NCBI GenBank assembly: GCA_013694945.1
Contig: JACDBM010000406.1
Location: forward strand, 1-8,124
From: Chthoniobacterales bacterium
GTDB lineage: Bacteria > Verrucomicrobiota > Verrucomicrobiia > Chthoniobacterales > UBA10450
DNA: 8,124 nt
Direction: 5' to 3'
Below the pieces are notes generated by a model that was given only the letters and a program-made list of their open reading frames with translations, ran no database searches and was not told where the DNA came from. A program made the translations under genes and the position numbers. Shown in pieces: positions 6,488 to 8,124 of the stretch (positions within the stretch are counted from its first letter, which is position 1; each line of letters starts with the position of its first letter).

Positions 6488-6897
6488 CAGCAGGGAAGGA
6501 GTTGCAGGAGGCTGAGATCACGCATCGGATTATTGGCGCCGCGATTCGTGTACATCGTGCGCTCGGCCTTGGCTTTCTCGAAGTCGTTTACGAAGAAACG
6601 CTGGCCGTTGAGTTCGCATTAAGTGGAATTGATTTCGTAGGTCGGAAAACGGTGCCGCTTTTCTACAAAGATCATCAAGTTGGCGAACACCGTTTGGATT
6701 TTTTCGTTGGCGAGCGTGTCGTAGCGGAATTGAAAGCCGTCAGCGCACTCGACGCCATTCACTTCGCGGTTGGGCGCAGCTATCTGAAGGCGACGCATCT
6801 CGAGCATGGTTTGCTACTGAACTTCGCAACCGCGCCGCTCACAATAGAGCGTTTCTGCCGGGAACAGATGGAAACGCCGGCAGATTCCCGCGCCTGA
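6469..6897 (+). CDS. GxxExxY family protein (PD-(D/E)XK nuclease-like)
   Basis: A 142-residue protein of the GxxExxY family (TIGR04256/PDDEXK_3 type), for which I know no established cellular role. The naming motif is GFLEVVY, with Gly35, Glu38 and Tyr41, after the family opening ITHRIIGAAIRVHRALG. A nuclease-like core follows: Asp77 in HRLDFF and Glu87-x-Lys89 in VVAELKAV, the D...ExK signature of the PD-(D/E)XK fold. The stretch HFAVGRSYLKATHLEHGLLLNF matches the family tail, but Val101 occupies the position where I recall a Gln (HxxQ). This could weaken or alter catalysis. The ATG at 6469 shares a base with the nuoEF stop (TGATG); AAGG about 10 bases upstream is a modest ribosome site, and an in-frame TTG at 6436 is less likely. 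The gene has no metabolic link to complex I, and inverted repeats enclose it. DNA-related activity is inferred from the fold only. Confidence 0.9.
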   Translation: MNQENRTAGKELQEAEITHRIIGAAIRVHRALGLGFLEVVYEETLAVEFALSGIDFVGRKTVPLFYKDHQVGEHRLDFFVGERVVAELKAVSALDAIHFAVGRSYLKATHLEHGLLLNFATAPLTIERFCREQMETPADSRA

Positions 6898-6913
6898 ATT
6901 CCCTATCCTGCCT

Positions 6914-6935
6914 TCCTGTTTTCCTGATTCATCAA
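6914..6935 (-). repeat. Right arm of the 22-bp perfect inverted repeat flanking the GxxExxY gene
   Basis: This arm is pyrimidine-rich on the + strand and ends CCTGATTCATCAA. It is the exact reverse complement of 6466-6487. It lies 16 bases after the GxxExxY stop, and its last base is the A of the ATG at 6935, the likely nuoG start. Imperfect similarity continues inward to about 6902. It replaces any Shine-Dalgarno site for nuoG at 6935. Confidence 0.95.
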
Positions 6936-8124
6936 TGCCTGACGCCGCTCCCACGCCGATGGTCAATGTCCAGGTTGATGGCGTCTGGAAACAGTTCCCA
7001 AAAGGGACGCGCCTGATCGAAGCCTGCGAACAGGCCGGCAGTTATATCCCCCGCTATTGTTATCACAAGAACCTCAGCTCCCCGGGTAATTGCCGGATGT
7101 GCCTGATCGAAATGGGCATGCCGAAAATGGGCTCGGACCGCAAGCCCATCTTGGGGGAAGACAGTATGCCGGTGATCAATTGGATGCCGCGGCCGCAGAT
7201 CTCCTGCGCGCAGGACGTCGCGGAAGGAATGGGCGTCCGCACGACTTCACCACTTGTCGAAGAATGCCGTCGCGGCGTGATGGAATTTCTTCTCATTAAC
7301 CACCCGCTCGATTGTCCGATCTGCGATCAAGCCGGAGAATGCCGCTTGCAGGAGTTCAGCGTCGAGTACGGAAACGCCGCTTCGCGTTTTCTCGAAAACA
7401 AAGTCAAAAAGCCAAAGAACGTCGAGCTCGGGCCCCGTGTGACACTCGATGACGAACGCTGCATTCTCTGCTCACGTTGCATCCGCTTCTGCCAGGAGGT
7501 GGCGAAAGACGACGTGCTTGGCTTCATCGACCGCGGCAGTCATAGCGTGCTAACCGCACATCCCGGCAAGCGGCTGGAGAATAATTACTCGCTCAACACC
7601 GTCGACATCTGTCCCGTCGGCGCGCTCACCTCCTCGGACTTCCGTTTTAAGATGCGCGTCTGGTTTCTCAAAGAGACGAAGAGCTTTTGCACGAGCTGCG
7701 CGACGGGGTGCAACACCCTGATTGGCACACGCGAAGGCGTCATTTATCGCCAGACGCCCCGGGAGAACGACGCCGTCAATTCCACCTGGATGTGTGACTA
7801 CGGGCGACTGAACTTCGATTATCTCCACTCTCACAGGCGCCTCCTCGAGCCGAAGATTTACGATGGCAACAAGCTCGTTCGGACGGATTGGAGAACAGCC
7901 ATCATGGACACCGTTGCGCAGTTGCAGCATTTCAATGGCGCGGAAATCGCACTCATCGGCTCCGGCCGAATGACGAACGAGGAGCTTTGGCTGACTTCAC
8001 GTTTGGCGAACGCGCTCGGCGTGCAGTTGATGGATATTGTGCCGCATCAGGGCGAAGGCGACGACATTTTGCTCAGCGCCGATCGTAATCCGAACACGAA
8101 CGGCGCCCGTTTGCTGCGAATTTC
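6935..8124 (+). CDS. nuoG: NADH-quinone oxidoreductase subunit G (75-kDa subunit), 3' end cut off by window
   Basis: NuoG carries the Fe-S wire that takes electrons from the NuoE/NuoF tip toward the quinone site. The frame is open from ATG 6935 to the window end, about 396 residues of a protein usually longer than 650. The N-terminal [2Fe-2S] ferredoxin domain has Cys42, Cys53 and Cys56 (YCYHKNLSSPGNCRMC) and Cys91. The His-Cys3 [4Fe-4S] site follows in HPLDCPICDQAGEC (His123, Cys127, Cys130, Cys136). Next come Cys176, Cys179, Cys182 and, for the partner cluster, Cys186, with Cys226 in DICPVGALTS. The molybdopterin-oxidoreductase-like domain then opens with Cys252, Cys255, Cys259 and Cys287, the ligands of the extra N7 cluster known from Thermus and E. 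coli. About 20 more residues than I expect separate Cys56 from Cys91. The start may instead be ATG 6959 (MVNVQVDGVW), where family similarity begins. No Shine-Dalgarno site is seen for either. Confidence 0.95.
   Translation, partial: MPDAAPTPMVNVQVDGVWKQFPKGTRLIEACEQAGSYIPRYCYHKNLSSPGNCRMCLIEMGMPKMGSDRKPILGEDSMPVINWMPRPQISCAQDVAEGMGVRTTSPLVEECRRGVMEFLLINHPLDCPICDQAGECRLQEFSVEYGNAASRFLENKVKKPKNVELGPRVTLDDERCILCSRCIRFCQEVAKDDVLGFIDRGSHSVLTAHPGKRLENNYSLNTVDICPVGALTSSDFRFKMRVWFLKETKSFCTSCATGCNTLIGTREGVIYRQTPRENDAVNSTWMCDYGRLNFDYLHSHRRLLEPKIYDGNKLVRTDWRTAIMDTVAQLQHFNGAEIALIGSGRMTNEELWLTSRLANALGVQLMDIVPHQGEGDDILLSADRNPNTNGARLLRI

Larger units (their letters stand above)
6466..6935. mobile_element. 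Candidate single-gene cassette with terminal inverted repeats inserted between nuoF and nuoG
   Basis: A 470-base unit is bounded by perfect 22-bp inverted repeats and contains only the GxxExxY gene. No transposase, integrase or other mobility gene lies inside, so if it moves it would be mobilised in trans or be a relic. No target-site duplication is evident: the bases directly outside differ (GAT on the left, TGC on the right). On-paper removal joins 6465 to 6936 and leaves nuoF ending Gly-Met-Ile-Ala-stop, with a nuoG ATG (6959) 16 bases further on, a normal operon junction. That fit supports insertion, but the reading as a mobile unit is inference. Confidence 0.45.

Noticed and set aside
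6456..6945. Target-site duplication flanking the GxxExxY cassette
   Set aside because: Bases directly outside the arms (GAT on the left, TGC on the right) do not match, and the looser AATG similarity on both sides is not adjacent to the arm ends. I do not claim a duplication.

Overview
The window is gene-dense, GC-rich bacterial DNA. Its core is part of a respiratory complex I (nuo) operon on the + strand. The organism is most likely a Gram-negative environmental bacterium: there are two lipoproteins with lipoboxes, a TonB-type C-terminal domain and a 14-subunit-type complex I. The style (split nuo operon, GxxExxY gene, few Shine-Dalgarno sites, fused NuoE-NuoF) reminds me of Verrucomicrobiota or neighbouring phyla. 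That placement is an inference from memory, held at about even odds.

Layout. Bases 2-892 (+) hold the C-terminal two thirds of a metal-dependent amidohydrolase. It converges, with a 13-base gap, on a complete fabD (906-1847, -), the malonyl-CoA:ACP transacylase of fatty acid synthesis. A 120-base divergent gap leads to a small secreted protein with a TonB C-terminal domain (1968-2375, +). A 118-base gap with a 10-bp perfect hairpin precedes the complex I block: nuoD (2494-3747), two tandem paralogous BamE/SmpA-like lipoprotein genes (3744-4064, 4083-4373), a nuoE-nuoF gene fusion (4385-6469), a GxxExxY-family PD-(D/E)XK-type gene (6469-6897) and nuoG (6935 to the window end, truncated). No nuoA, nuoB or nuoC precedes nuoD. 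The block supplies the 49-kDa quinone-site subunit (NuoD) and the whole NADH-oxidising arm (NuoE, F, G: FMN and the Fe-S chain).

The most interesting feature is the GxxExxY gene between nuoF and nuoG. It is bracketed by a perfect 22-bp inverted repeat (6466-6487 and 6914-6935) that continues imperfectly to about 34 bp. The left arm contains the nuoF stop codon and the GxxExxY start codon, and the right arm ends on the A of the nuoG ATG. Deleting the bracketed 470 bases on paper restores a clean nuoF-nuoG junction. The gene therefore looks like a small cassette inserted into a housekeeping operon with no transposase of its own. Other points of note are a degenerate heptanucleotide repeat at the NuoE/NuoF fusion joint and the lipoprotein pair embedded in the nuo operon. 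No tRNA, rRNA, CRISPR array or recognisable insertion sequence was seen, and no stretch over 300 bases lacks a gene.
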